DNA from: Siphonodentalium dalli
Taxonomy: Eukaryota; Mollusca; Scaphopoda; Gadilida; Siphonodentaliidae
Reading direction: 5' to 3'
Length of the DNA stretch: 64,000 bases
Assembly (NCBI GenBank): GCA_032622095.1
Contig: CP136064.1
Coordinates: forward strand, 277,101,614-277,165,613
Part shown: positions 35,370 through 47,565 of the stretch, one piece after another
How positions within the stretch are numbered: position 1 is the first letter of the stretch
Layout of the letters: every line of letters starts with the position of its first letter
Made by a program: the position numbers and the translations under genes
The notes under the pieces: generated by a model
The model's input: only the letters and a program-made list of their open reading frames with translations
Databases searched by the model: none
What the model was told of the DNA's origin: nothing

Positions 35370-36726
35370 AATACAATATTTTGTGCAACTCTCATTTTAT
35401 CTTTGAAGCTCCATACTTTAATAAATACATGTATGTACTACTATAGAGCACATATTAGATATTGTTGTTATGAACTTTTCCCGAATTTGAATAAATAGTT
35501 TGACAGTATTTCTCTTTCTCTCTCTCTCCATTGTCCTGGATATATGGCCTCTGAAAACAAGTTGGGGAGAAGACCTTCCAACATTTCATGGATGCATGAG
35601 ATGAAAATAATATTGCCTCTATCGATCAGATGAAACGACATTTTTATATCTTATCCTTTTAAGATATACCAACATGTATAACCAGTGTTATAAATGAAAT
35701 AACCATTGCAAGATGTTTATCAATTACAGATACAGTGCATGTGGTTCTGCATTACATTCAGTCAATAATGAATATATTTACAAGCATGTGGGCAATTGCA
35801 TCTTTCAATAAGTCATTTCTAAAGTGTTTCCATTTGTATTATCCCCCAGCTGTGTCACTAAATTACCAGCTTTTATAGAGCCTATAGACAAGAATTCTAC
35901 TGTCAATATTTGGAGATATTTCATCCCAATATCTATAAATTCAAATCAATATTAGTCAGCAATCTTGAAGCAGTGAAGAAACCACACCTGATGTTACCCA
36001 CAGATTACAATATTTTAGTCGCGCACTTCCATTTCAAATCAAAGTGGTTTGTTCAAAAAGATTCCCTACAGTATCTCCTCTGATGGGCCAACAGAAGCTT
36101 GAAGTTTGCAAAGAATCTTTCCATTTTTTAAACAGTTTAGTTTAAATATTCATCTGATGCCCTGTAGTACTTGTGGAGTTTCAATGTATTGAAGGAACAA
36201 TAATTTGGATATGTGCCTTGAATGGCAAGTGTTTGTATCAATTGTGTGTTGAAAGACAAGCCTGTGTTAGGATCTACAATTATTGGATAGATATCTGCAT
36301 ACAGTAATATATTTGAAGCTTTGAAGTACATTTATGACACATTTGTGGGATACCTTTACTAAATGGTAGATCAATGATGCACTTCACAATAAGGTGATAT
36401 GGAGGTGATTTTAATATATGAATATCAGACAGTGAGTACCTGCTTGGTGATGAAACTTGCACGAGAGGAGGGGTGCTGTCAGCGCGGGACCTAATCATTC
36501 CACCATACAAAAAATAAGTCCATCATATCTATATCAATTACTAGATAGAGTACCTGGAATTGCTCAGGTAAAGAATGAACACATTATTAGTGCCCCATCC
36601 AGTCATTTAAACTATTTATTAGTCACCTGAGATAAGCATCACATATATATTGCATGAAACTCTGGATAAAGTTACCTCTACTTTTAAGTTGATAATAAAC
36701 GCTCTTTATTGCTAATTACTAGTACT
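35370..36726. other. Non-coding stretch
   Basis: A (CT)n-like tract lies at 35512-35528. The reverse complement of AATAAAGAGCG occurs at 36710-36720. No gene recognised. Confidence 0.4.
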
Positions 36727-37330
36727 TTCAGTCATCTGATGTCAACGGCACCTATCCCATGACACTCCCAATTTCATATTATCTCTGTGTGCCAATTTTC
36801 CCATGTATCTTCTGAGATGATAAATGCTTTTAATTGATAAGCTATGTTAACATATTTTACAAATCCCCCTTTATGTCATCTGATGTCCAAGGCGCCAATC
36901 CCATGACATTCCCCTAGTCATGGGATCCCATGTGTACCAATTTTACTACATATCGTTTAAGCTGATAAGAATTGCTCATCTCTATAATATAATCTATAAG
37001 TTCCCCTTTAAGTTTGCCCGGGTTAATTTACCCCTGTATACCAATTTCCAGCGACCACAGTCTAACCATTTTGTGTATTTGATTCATTTTTTAAATTATA
37101 ATTGTTTATGCCCCTTTAAGTCGTCTGAATCAGATGTTAACAACACCTATCTCGTGACAATATTCGTGTCAATTGACCCATGCGAAGCAATCTTTATTAC
37201 AAAATTCCGACCATTTTGGGTGTATAATTAATTATTATTGTCCTTTTAAGACATCTGATGTCAATGGCACCAATCCCATGACACTCCCCGGGTCAATTGA
37301 CCCATGTGTACATTTTTTAGCACCAATGGT
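36727..37330 (+). repeat. Diverged tandem repeat, ~150-200-bp units
   Basis: Three to four units begin with CATCTGATGTCAA.GGCACC and contain ATCCCATGACA.TCCC, GGGTCAATTGACCCATGTG and CCCTTTAAG. Start points are about 36732, 36882, 37122 and 37250. An open frame at 36920-37231 crosses unit borders and is not a gene. Confidence 0.7.
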
Positions 37331-40295
37331 CCAGCCAAACAGTTTTTATTAATATATGTCAGAGTTCTAAATCGAGTTAGATAATTTTACTAAAGAAAAC
37401 TGAAACTTTGTACCCAAAGTAGCAGTCTCCAATTTCAAGGTGCTTATCTCTGACTAAACATGCGATCAGGTGATAATATTTTATATTAGCAAAATTCTTT
37501 TGTCTGTGATTTTTTTTATCACGCTACCAGTAATTGCTACTTAGTATAGTCAAATGAAATATTTTCCAGTTCATTTCTTTAGGAAGTGATGACATCTGCA
37601 GTAAATAATCTTGTGTCACTAGTTTCCAAGAGGCATGGTACTACCTCCTGCTGTTTAACTTGAGTATATGTTAAGCCAATCGCGCTTGCGTTAGTAATTT
37701 ATTATCGAGCAATCGATATATATAATTCGACAGTGTGTAAACTCGCACTTAATTCTCTTTTATTGAATACTCGATTGTTGGTTCGTTGAGTTCTTGGTAA
37801 AACAACAAGAACATAGAACTGACGAACTTGGGTCGTCCAAACCACTACTCGAAATTGATGCAATGGGCATTCTTCTGTGGAAATGGGGGGGGGGGGGGGT
37901 AGAAATGCATATAGAACTTACTTTCGTAAATGGTATTTCGTTTTCCCACGCATAAATTCATACAAACAATATTTTATTTGCAGAATGTTCTGCAATTGAG
38001 TTGAACATACAGTAATTAATTTAGCACAGAGCCCCCCCCCCCCCTCCCCATGTAACTTGTGCTGCATGCGTCGGGGGAGAAAATGCAGTAACATTGACGA
38101 TATCAGTTATATATATGCACGAACGCGTTGACACGGGACGGGGTCGTGGTGTCTCCCCTTCCCACTTTGGTAAACAAAAATTCAACAGTTTGAACTTTGA
38201 AGTCCAATACACTGATAGGTTTGTGTGCAGTTAGCGATTATAAATTTCCAATATGTGGCCATAGCATGGTGCAATTATATAGACTTTCTTCAATTTTGAG
38301 AATTATTTTGGTTCGATCAAAGGTGGTGCATTTAGAAATTCCAAGTTTTGCACCAAAACGGAACCATTCTAGACACGTTCATGTAGGGCCTAAATATGTT
38401 TTAAATATAAGTTTGCTCACCGTATAACCTTTATCGCGATTCTGATATAAATGGTTCATCCCTAGCTCAGACATATACGTATATAGTTTATCCACCCAAC
38501 GATGTATATACAACTTATCCATTCCTATAATGAGTCCGTGCCACTATTTCTCCGATACAGTATATATATACAGCCTATATATATAGACTGGGATTTGTGG
38601 ATGCGAAGGCCTAGATACAGGCACGCTTAACCACATGTCACAGCAGACAGTCACACAAACACGGAGTTAACGAAATGTATAGGGGACATTTTGCATGGGA
38701 TCCATACATATATAGGTGTAGGCATGCTACCGAACATGGTTTGAGTGACTTTTTTTTTCGCACGATGTCGCCTCGGTTGCTCTTTATTGGAGATTCGATC
38801 GATGGTTTACACTATAGCTGCCAAGAATGCAAATATAGTACACTATATATTGATATAATGTGTGCTCTCATCTATAACTACGAGCAGCATCAGTATATAA
38901 CCACCAACTCAAAGTTTGTGATTATGTTGTGGTTGATTTAGTTAAATTCGCATGTTTCCGTGGTCTGACCGTGGATTGTAGTATAATAGACTACAGAGCG
39001 CGCGGTATCAAACCCTGGAGGATCTTTAATACAAGCGTACTTGACCAATCCATTGTTACGAATTTGTTAAAGCATTTTAGTAACGTATTCAAAACTTGGT
39101 GTGATTCTTCCCGTGTATCAATGCACATTCATTGTGATGCATGTAACCACCGAAGGGGTTATCGTGATAATATAGCCTGTAGCCTATAGGCTACGACCAT
39201 TCAAAGAAAGTAATAGAGCCAAAAATACAGTAGTTATCAACAATGGTGTGTGGGGGCGGGGCGGGGGTAATAACCTTTGTTTTCTCATTCAATGCTAAAT
39301 TCTCAGAAGCATTTAATTAGTTTGCCATAATTAGCAATCGATGGGCCATATTTATTAATCGACATCATAAGTTAGGGTAGGTCTAGTCACTGCATAAATG
39401 TGAATTTATTCTTATCAACAGCGATGCCATATGTATAAACACATTCCCTGTCCCCAATACGAAGAAATTTGCCCGGGGAGTAGATTTTAAACCTTTATTC
39501 GCGTAAAAACGTTTCAAAAATCAGATCACGGAAGCATTTTTTCGATATCGTGTGCGTAATACGTCATACACTACACATTTATTGACTAGGCAACGCCAAA
39601 CGACCATGTCGTAATTGCAGCGATATTTCTCCGAGGGCGGGGCTATACATCCACGTTACTATTATTAGAAATATTGACTTATCTGGCAGGACGTACTTAT
39701 TAAGCAGAACACCGGTATCGGAACCGGCGGTAATCAGGAATTAAATCGGTACCGATTCTGATGTCGATTACCAACGGTTCTCGGTACTGATTGTTGTTTT
39801 CTATTAATATACTCTTAACGATTATAAAGGGTTAATTAAGCAGCTCAACATAACGCCAAACACAACTGCGATGGGTTAACGTGATATCGTCAGCACGTTC
39901 AAACATCAAAGGCACAGTATGCCGCACTATGACAAGTTTCAGGCACAGCGAGTATTTGACTATTTTCTCTCAACATCTATTCCAAATTTTCGAACTAGCC
40001 ATCTACAACTAGGCTTATTGGAAACGACTTTAGTTTCATTGGGCGACATCATTTATGAAACTACAACATGCGAGTAATATGGCCGATTAGTGTGTTCTCT
40101 AATTAATTACCACACACATAATATGGTGTACCGTGTATCCATACAAGCCTACAATGTTACTAGCCGGCCCAGTAGTCAAACATACATGTATATTCCGTCT
40201 TTTTAAAAAATCCTCCCTTTGCGACTTGCCGAAAATCGCCGCAGACAACAACTTAATCGTAAATGTCGTTGCGATTTTTATTTTCGTTGTTTGAC
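37331..40295. other. Large non-coding stretch upstream of the UGT exon
   Basis: A poly-G run lies at 37887-37900 and a poly-C run at 38034-38045. No repeat arms or domains seen. Short open frames (38675-38941, 38929-39189) have no recognised family. The upstream UGT exon or promoter may lie here, but I cannot point to it. Confidence 0.4.
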
Positions 40296-40546
40296 TAAAC
40301 CTCGAATGAATAATTGATGATGGAACCCCACGAAACCAAAGTTATTTGCAGTATAAAAGTCCACTCATTGAGTTGTGGTACCGTCGGTACTTTGGCAACC
40401 CTGGCGTTGATAATAAGGCCAAATTTCGTCGAACAACATGTTGATAAATAACACGTTTCGGGCATTTTTATACTAGAGTTGACAGTGGTCAGCAGTATTT
40501 TTGAGCAATTAATCGATTCTGATAACTGAAGCGGCATTTCTAAAAC

Positions 40547-40580
<34 letters not shown>

Positions 40581-40618
40581 GAAATCGGATTATATGAGGA
40601 CCATCGAATCGGATTTTC
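40296..40618 (-). repeat. TTAA-family element fragment with (GTT)n
   Basis: It shares with 59157-59400 (opposite strand) and 50300-50430 the blocks ATTAATCGATTCTG, AA.TGAAG.GGCATTT, a (GTT)n tract (40548-40581) and ACCATCGAATCGGATT. It is truncated at its outer end. An open frame on the minus strand is a shared repeat product, not a gene. Confidence 0.65.
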
Positions 40619-40676
40619 ACTCTACATCCGGGTTTTTTCGTAAATAATTACTTCCGTTCATCCCCAGTGATATTGT

Positions 40677-40788
40677 TTGTGCATTTTGTATATTTCAGAT
40701 AACCATTTCACCATTATAGACCAGAGAGCTCCCGTTAAAATTAAATAGTCATGTATGGTAAATCGGTTGTGCACTTTGTATATTTCAG
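40677..40788 (+). other. Duplicated splice-acceptor sequence before the UGT exon
   Basis: A 22-bp acceptor-like block ending TTTGTATATTTCAG occurs at 40677-40698 and again at 40767-40788, exactly 90 bp apart, with one mismatch. The second directly precedes the open UGT frame. Using the first would put TAG and TAA (40759-40761) in frame, so the second is the likely functional acceptor. Confidence 0.6.
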
Positions 40789-42360
40789 AAGAATGCATGG
40801 GGGATCGTCCACGCCTTCGCCGCTTTATGTATTGGAACAGCGAGTTCTGCCAACATTTTACTGATTCTGCCATTCTACTTCAGCCCGTGCGACAATCTAG
40901 CAGACATCGGTCAACAGTTGGTAGCTTCCGGTCATAGTATTTATGTCTATGGCCCTGATTACATGGAGGTCCGACGCTGCCTGCACAATAGGAGCTTCGA
41001 GATGACACTATTCACGGGTATTCCCATAGAACAACACGATAGCCTTCAGACCTCATGGATAATATCATTGAGAAGTTATGATTTCCTGGAAGTAATAAAA
41101 ATCGCTAAACAATCCAGTGAGCTTTGGGCCGCGAAATATATCAACTTGACAAACATAGACGCTCTTCAAAAACGTTCGTTCGATGTGGCAGTTTTAATGT
41201 CGTATATTTCCGAAAGATATAACTATGTGATACCATACCGCCTTAAAATACCATATGTTTCATTATCGTGCATAAATTTTTGGACAAACACCGGGGGTTG
41301 GTTTTCTCCCTATGCTCCATCGAGCTGGATTCAAGGTGACCCTATCTGGAAAGGATATCTCCATCGTTTCGTCTATTATGTAATTTCATTGGCTGAATCC
41401 CTCGTTTCACCTCTAACCCTAGTAACAGATACACAAATACAAGTTGCCCCTGAACTATCTTTCTGGGAGCATGTTTTCTTGGTTGAGAAATCAGTCCTGC
41501 ATATCAGTGACAGTGATGTTGTTTCTGCTCATCCAATGCCAACGGCACCAAACCTAGTTCGTACTGGTGGATTTTCTGTGCGAGATAAACGAGAACTACC
41601 AGCTGACCTTGCAGTAATTTTCAATGCCGCCAAACATGGTATAATTTATGTATCATTTGGAACAATATGTGACGGAGAATCCTGTCCCATTCAACCAGAT
41701 GTTTTAACAGGTGTTTTCATGAAACTAGAACAGACTGTTGTTTGGAAAACTAAATACAACGTTGGGATGAGGAATATTCACACAGTAGATTGGGTTCCAC
41801 AAAATGACGTACTTGGACACAAGAACACGAAGTTATTCATATCACATTGTGGAAGGAACGGTCTATATGAGGCGGTGTACCACAGAGTTCCAATCATATG
41901 CATCCCCTTCTTTTTTGACCAGATCTCGGTTGCTGAACGTGTAGAACACTTCGAAATTGGCTTAAATCTAAACCCTAGTACATTAACGGAAGATACTCTC
42001 AACGGTGCCATAAAGACAATACTGGAAAACTGTAAGTTCAAAATCAACGTTCAAAGAGCTTCGGTGATATATCGCGACTTAAATCCGGACTCGGCCACGG
42101 TGCGAGCCTCCAAGTCAATCGAGCACGTCCTCAGATTCGGAGGGAAACATCTTAGACCAGGAACACTGGACATGAGTCTGTTTCAGCGACTTTATATCGA
42201 TCTCATTGCTGGAGCATGTGCCATATGTTTTGTGTTAGTTGCTGCATTATTTCTTATCATTTGCATGGCACATCGCTTTGTGTGCAAGTTCTGGAGACGT
42301 AAGACTAAGACAGAATACAGGGTCATTGGCCCAACATCCCGTGAGATAGGTGGATTTTAA
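40789..42360 (+). CDS. UDP-glycosyltransferase, large (probably last coding) exon
   Basis: The frame is open from the acceptor at 40787-40788 to TAA at 42358-42360, 523 codons, the usual length of animal UGTs (about 520-530). These ER enzymes transfer a sugar from a UDP-sugar to small lipophilic acceptors. Numbered from AAG at 40789: residues 3-21 form a signal-peptide-like hydrophobic run ending in Ala-Ser-Ser-Ala, 22-60 the N-terminal Rossmann start, and about 335-378 the UGT signature (WVPQNDVLGH, then HCGRNG, EA, VP, FFFDQ). A membrane anchor lies at about 468-495, followed by a short basic cytosolic tail. There is no ATG before the mature start; since Lys-Asn would suit a signal-peptide n-region, the Met probably sits at the end of an upstream exon. 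Oddities: the catalytic His is Pro33, the partner Asp is Met, and the signature has Cys for Gly in HGG and Arg for Gly before VP. The exon looks intact. Substrate is unknown. Confidence 0.93.
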   Translation, partial: KNAWGIVHAFAALCIGTASSANILLILPFYFSPCDNLADIGQQLVASGHSIYVYGPDYMEVRRCLHNRSFEMTLFTGIPIEQHDSLQTSWIISLRSYDFLEVIKIAKQSSELWAAKYINLTNIDALQKRSFDVAVLMSYISERYNYVIPYRLKIPYVSLSCINFWTNTGGWFSPYAPSSWIQGDPIWKGYLHRFVYYVISLAESLVSPLTLVTDTQIQVAPELSFWEHVFLVEKSVLHISDSDVVSAHPMPTAPNLVRTGGFSVRDKRELPADLAVIFNAAKHGIIYVSFGTICDGESCPIQPDVLTGVFMKLEQTVVWKTKYNVGMRNIHTVDWVPQNDVLGHKNTKLFISHCGRNGLYEAVYHRVPIICIPFFFDQISVAERVEHFEIGLNLNPSTLTEDTLNGAIKTILENCKFKINVQRASVIYRDLNPDSATVRASKSIEHVLRFGGKHLRPGTLDMSLFQRLYIDLIAGACAICFVLVAALFLIICMAHRFVCKFWRRKTKTEYRVIGPTSREIGGF

Positions 42361-42947
42361 GGGCATTGTCTTTTTCCTTACCCGGTTACTCCCTGCGACA
42401 TTCCCGTCATACATAACCAATTGTTTTGAGTTATTATGTCATGCTAGCGGAGAAAAGATCCATGATATTGCAAGTAAAGATTTATTTGGTAACACCAATT
42501 AATATAAATATCACAGCCATAAACAAAATTATACTGATACAATCAAATACTGAATGATTTTACCAATATATCTGTAGCAGGCCTATAATCACCCATGCTA
42601 ATACTAGTGCACAGAAGGAGATACTTAAAAAACAATTTATTTTGATATATCAACAACACAACGCCATGCAAAATCAACATCCCCTTCTCAGGCCAAACAA
42701 TTTTATTTTGTATGTAATCTTTATAGGTAAGTGGGTGTCTGACCAGGTGATACATCTGACAGGGTTTTAGAACATACCCCCGAAAAAGCCGATTTTAGTT
42801 TATGCCAAAAGTAGAATTTCGACATTTTTGGAAAATTGACTCCCAATGAGTTGAAAAGATGCATCTATATTTCGATAGGACCATCATCAGTTGCAGATTG
42901 CTGACTCTGTGTCGTACTAAGCGTATGTCATGTTACATTTCGGCTCA
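42361..42947. other. UGT 3' flank
   Basis: Presumed 3' UTR. No AATAAA within 240 bp of the stop. A weaker AATATA occurs at about 42501. No other feature. Confidence 0.4.
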
Positions 42948-43176
42948 TTAACCCTTCCATGACTGGAGCTTCATGGAACTTTGCGAAAGCCCCATAGAGA
43001 GCCTCGTATAATACAAGAGAATGCATTGGCCTAACAATAATTAACTTGATCTTGTAAGCTAGTGCTTTCTCTTATATATGCGAGGATCCCTATGGCAGAA
43101 TCGCATATATAAGAGAATGCCGTGGCACTTGATATTTAATGCTGCCCCAGCATAGTTTCCGTCATGAAAGGGTTAA
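42948..43176. mobile_element. TTAA-flanked 229-bp MITE
   Basis: Ends are TTAACCCTTCCATGAC and GTCATGAAAGGGTTAA, with TTAA at both borders. The inner hairpin pairs TTCTCTTATATATGCGA (about 43068) with TCGCATATATAAGAGAATG (about 43102). The end sequences differ from the other TTAA families here, so it is a separate family. Confidence 0.75.
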
Positions 43177-43619
43177 CAATTTTGAAAAGTGAGTGAGGTT
43201 TTATATTTTATTTTTATTTCTGGGGTTGCGTGTGCAGGGTTTCAGGTAATTGGATGCGGGCATAATAGGGAAAATGACTTTGAGTGGCCCAGTCAAATTA
43301 TATTAACTGTAGGAACAGATGGTGAAACATTTGCACGCCGCCCCCAAACCAAAATCACTCAATTGGTATTCGTCCAAGATACTTTCGACATAAACCTGCT
43401 TGTGATATCGGTGTCCTATAGATGCTGGTTAAGGCGGGATAACTTTCTGGGTTATGGATATACCTTGTCGACGAGAGTGGATTAGGACCGGAGGCTCGTT
43501 CTCGACGAAAACTGCGAGTTCAGACTAAAACTAGAGGTGTGACTGTCCCAATGGGACTAAGGATACCCCCGTGTTTTTAAAATACTAAGATGTTTCACAT
43601 GTCAGTAAACATTTAGTTA
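43177..43619. other. Non-coding stretch
   Basis: A 98-codon open frame at 43189-43485 has no recognised domain. I do not call it a gene. Confidence 0.35.
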
Positions 43620-44308
43620 AAATAATAAAATAACAGTTCCCATTGCAGGTGCACAACCCTAACCCTAATCTTAAACCTATTGACCGAAAAATGTAGGAAT
43701 AAAAGCTCAGACAGAATTATGTATGTTGTGAAAATGTTCTTAAGTCGAAAAAGGGGAATAACTCCACTAAAGAAAGTCGGGCAGACATCATAATAGGTGC
43801 GCAGTTTCCCATGGTACTAAATATCAGTGCCAAGACTCAAAAACATTGACCTATAAATGTAGGAATAAAAGCTTGGACAAAATTATGCATGTTGCAAAAA
43901 ACTTTTCTAAGTCGAAAATGGGGATAACTCCACCAAAAAATGTCAGACAGACGTCATAATTGCAGGTGCACAGGTTCCCATGGTACTAAATATATGTGCC
44001 AAGTTTAAAAACAATTTACGTAAAATTGTTGGAATAAAAGCTCGGACAAAATTAGACATGTTGCGAAAATTTTCTAAGTCGAAAAAGGGGGATAACTCCA
44101 CCAAAAAAAGTCCGACAGACGTCATAATCGCAGGTGCACAGGTTCCCATGGTAGTTTATGTCTGTGCCAAGTTTCACGAAAATTGATCAAAAAACGACTG
44201 AGAAAAACTCCGGACCAATCTGTGTCCACGGACGGACGGACGACGGACGGACGGACGGACAAATTGATTCCAGTATACGCCCCCTAATTTCGTTGCGGGG
44301 GGTATAAC
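43620..44308 (+). repeat. Bivalve-type dispersed repeat with internal tandem units
   Basis: Three to four units of about 170 bp carry AAGTCGAAAAAGGGG.ATAAC, TCCACCAAA, AGACGTCATAAT.GCAGGTG and GTTCCCATGGTA. They are followed by a GGACGGACGGAC run (44221-44262) and the end block CGCCCCCTAATTTCGTTGCG GGGGGTATAA. Small frames reading out of both strands are repeat-derived. Confidence 0.85.
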
Positions 44309-45929
44309 TATATGTCAAATTGTAGGTCTAGGTTTGCAGTATCAGAAACCAGTGGCATTTTCTGGGAAAATGTAAGCTAAGTGGCAGAAATTTGTCTTCG
44401 AAAGTAGCCTTTGGCATTCGTACGCAAACAACGAAAAACCCAATTTTACCCTAAAACATAACTTTGTCACATGTGGCCACGTGTCCCTACTACAATTCCA
44501 TTTGAAAATATTTAACGTTTCCCACATGGACTACCCACAGAAACGAATTTACCAAGCCCACTAAACTAGTCTAAACACGTGGTTTCGGAATCCATTATGT
44601 CAATGTATTTGCCACCTGCACGCTGTTACAGAGGTTAATCCCGTATCACTACATGTATGGAAGCCCATAGTTGTCACTTAACTTTTGTCTTTCCGTGCAC
44701 GGCAACTGTGTCGTGATATATATATGGATGATTTCCGTCCAGCTGCGCAATCAGCATAGAAAAATATTCCATCCTCATAGTGACATATAGGCCTCGATGG
44801 CCGGGTGTTATATTGAAATGTTATATATATACATATATTTTATCACCTGTATGTGATGAATTTATTATATGCTTGTAACACATGTCACTTTAATAAATGA
44901 TTATTATATTCTATTCTATTCTATTCTATCTATAAATTTCAAATATTGTGTTCGTCGTGTGGTTCCGTATATATAGATGGCAGTGAACGTATTATTGCAG
45001 ACTTAAAAAGATGAATTCAGGGTTCCAAATCTCCAGTTACAACAACCGCATACATCTATTAACCACTTTCGCGTTGTCTCACTGCAGTCAATTTTGAAGA
45101 AGTGTGGTTCCATATATAATATAAACATATTTACTGAAAATATGGCACAACCTGGGTCGTGTGGTCACGCTTCCCGAGAACAAACGAGCATAAGGGTACG
45201 TTCATATACACTCGAAATTTTGCAAGGCATTCCTTTGCCAGGCATTCTTTTGCCAGGCATTCATTTGCAGGAATGTCGGTACAGAAAGCTATACAATGTA
45301 CCAGAAACAGAATGTATAAATGCTTATAAAATGCATCTATACCACAGCTTGTAAGAGAAGTAAAAACTATATAGTTCCACTAGTATCGAAATTTGCCAGT
45401 AAATATATCATGCACTTTATCTGGAAAGAATAAACCATACATGCATTTTTAAGCAATGTGTTAACAGTACCGTTACATGTGGAACTACCAACATTTTACT
45501 CCACATGTCGTTAGCTTTGGTAAACATGCAATTTATACGTACGTTACCGTTCATATTCTGGCATATTCTGAGAAAATTCCTGAAAAAAAATGCCATGAAA
45601 ACTTGCCAATGTAATGAACGAAACCTAATTGAGAAGCTCTTTATCGTCCACTGCTTTTCGGAAACGAAATCATGGATGATTTTGATCAGGTGCGATCATT
45701 GTAATTTTGACTTGCCTGACAAACATCAAGAACATGTTAAAACTTCACCTTCATCTACGTTGAGCTTTGTTCACTATAATTAGTGGAGCGGACGGAACCG
45801 ATTTCAGAAAGTTTAGTCCATCGGGACCACACACAAGCTTGTGATACATCATTTTGAAGGTTATGACATTCCGCAGCGGATAGGATCCGGTGTGAAATAT
45901 ACAAATGATGCAAAAGATGATTTTTGGCG
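44309..45929. other. Non-coding stretch
   Basis: A (TATTC)n microsatellite lies at about 44908-44930. A three-fold 15-bp repeat, TTTGCCAGGCATTC type, lies at 45221-45272. No gene recognised. Confidence 0.4.
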
Positions 45930-47565
45930 GATTAAGTGCCAAAATTCAGCAAAAATACCTGTTTTTGTAAAATGCGGCAAAATGAGAAATAAAAGTATAG
46001 AAACGCGAACATTTTGCGCAAAAATATTGTAATCTACATACCTCTAGATATTTACTACAATAGTGTTACGATTTCTCTGATATAAAGAAGATTTTTTTTT
46101 AGATTTATTGTAAAAATAGACAAAACACCGCAATTGTTCATTTTGTTTTGCCTCACTTAATGGGCGATAGACCAATATTGTATTGACCAGGGATATCGTA
46201 TATATGGTCTAGAAAAGTGCGGATATATATACCGCATACGAAAATGTGCTGAATATGTCATTATATTCAATACGTGCTGTGCTATGTAAGATTATTTCAA
46301 CCCTCACCCCAAAATTCAGCAAAAAGTCACTGTTTTAGGAATATTCGGCACAAATGAATACAAAAGCACAGGTAATGGTATTCGGGATATTTTTGTGCTA
46401 CGATATAGCAGGTTGCATACTTATAAATACAAAGAATTGAAATGCCATGATTGCGGTGATAGATGTAAAAATGTTCTTACATTTACTTGGAAAATAGACA
46501 AAAAATCATTCATTTTCAGTTGTTTCGCCCCTCTTAATAGGCGATTATTCAATATTGAATTGAATGGAGATCCCGTATATAATCTAGAAACTTGTGGAAA
46601 TATATACCGCATATGATTGTAGGATAAATATGTCAGTCTTTGTCATAGATGCTATGTGGTGGTAGATTGTGTCACCCCCACCCAAACTTCAGAAGAAAAA
46701 ATTCAGTTTTAGAAATTTCTGAATAGCAGAATAAAAAAGCACAACAACTCTGATTATTTTGTGCTATTATATTGCAGTCTACCCACTGCGAGATATACAT
46801 TGTGATAACTATGGGCAGCCATTCGGTCGGAAATTACACGAAATAAAAGTTAATGGTGGTTTGTAAAAACAACTACAATCTATTTCAAAACAATAGTCTC
46901 CATTTTCAAACCAATGGTCGTTCTTTGATTCAATAAGAGACAATTACGTGTTAACAGATATAGATTCACAATCATCGTTGACCGATGCAAAATTAATGTT
47001 CTATTTTAATTTAATAGTATTCATTGTGCAACTAATATCTAATAACAAACAATTAATACAGCTTTGCTCATATTCAGTAAACGTACATTCCGTTTCAATA
47101 GCCATATTTCAAACCAATAGACGATTTCTCACGATCAGTGATTATCGTTATCAAACTAATAACTCATTGTAAAATTAATATATAAAACCGTAATTAACTT
47201 ATTGTAAAACTAATAACCTATTGTAAAATTAATAGACCTTATTGTAAAACTAATAACTTATAGTAAAACCTATATCTAAAACCGTCATTAACTTATTGTA
47301 AAACTAATAACTTATTGTAAAATTAATAGACCTTATTGTAAAACTAATAATCAATAGACATATTTTAAACCAATATACTATTTCCCACGATCAATGATTA
47401 TCGTTATCAAACTAATATCTAATAGCGGAATCAATTATTTCAGGTCAAACCAATGAGCTCATTTGAAATTAATGATTAAAACACAAACCTATAAGCAATT
47501 CGTAAATTAACGCTAGGGGCGCTGGCCACCAATTTTGTTCGCAAAATCCGTGACGTCAGAAATAT
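45930..47565 (+). repeat. Long repeat D, copy 1 (inverted relative to copy 2)
   Basis: The first part holds about three ~350-bp units (AAAATTCAGCAAAAA, GGGCGAT.., CCGTATATA, TATATACCGCAT). Then a GGGCAGCCATTCGGTCGG block, then short units of TTATTGTAAAACTAATAAC and CAATAGTCTCC, ending AACGCTAGGGGCGCTGG and CCGTGACGTCA. The same blocks appear in reverse order and orientation at 53095-54425. Confidence 0.8.

Noticed and set aside
43658-43672. CCCTAACCCTAA, telomere-like
   Set aside because: Only two units; not an array.
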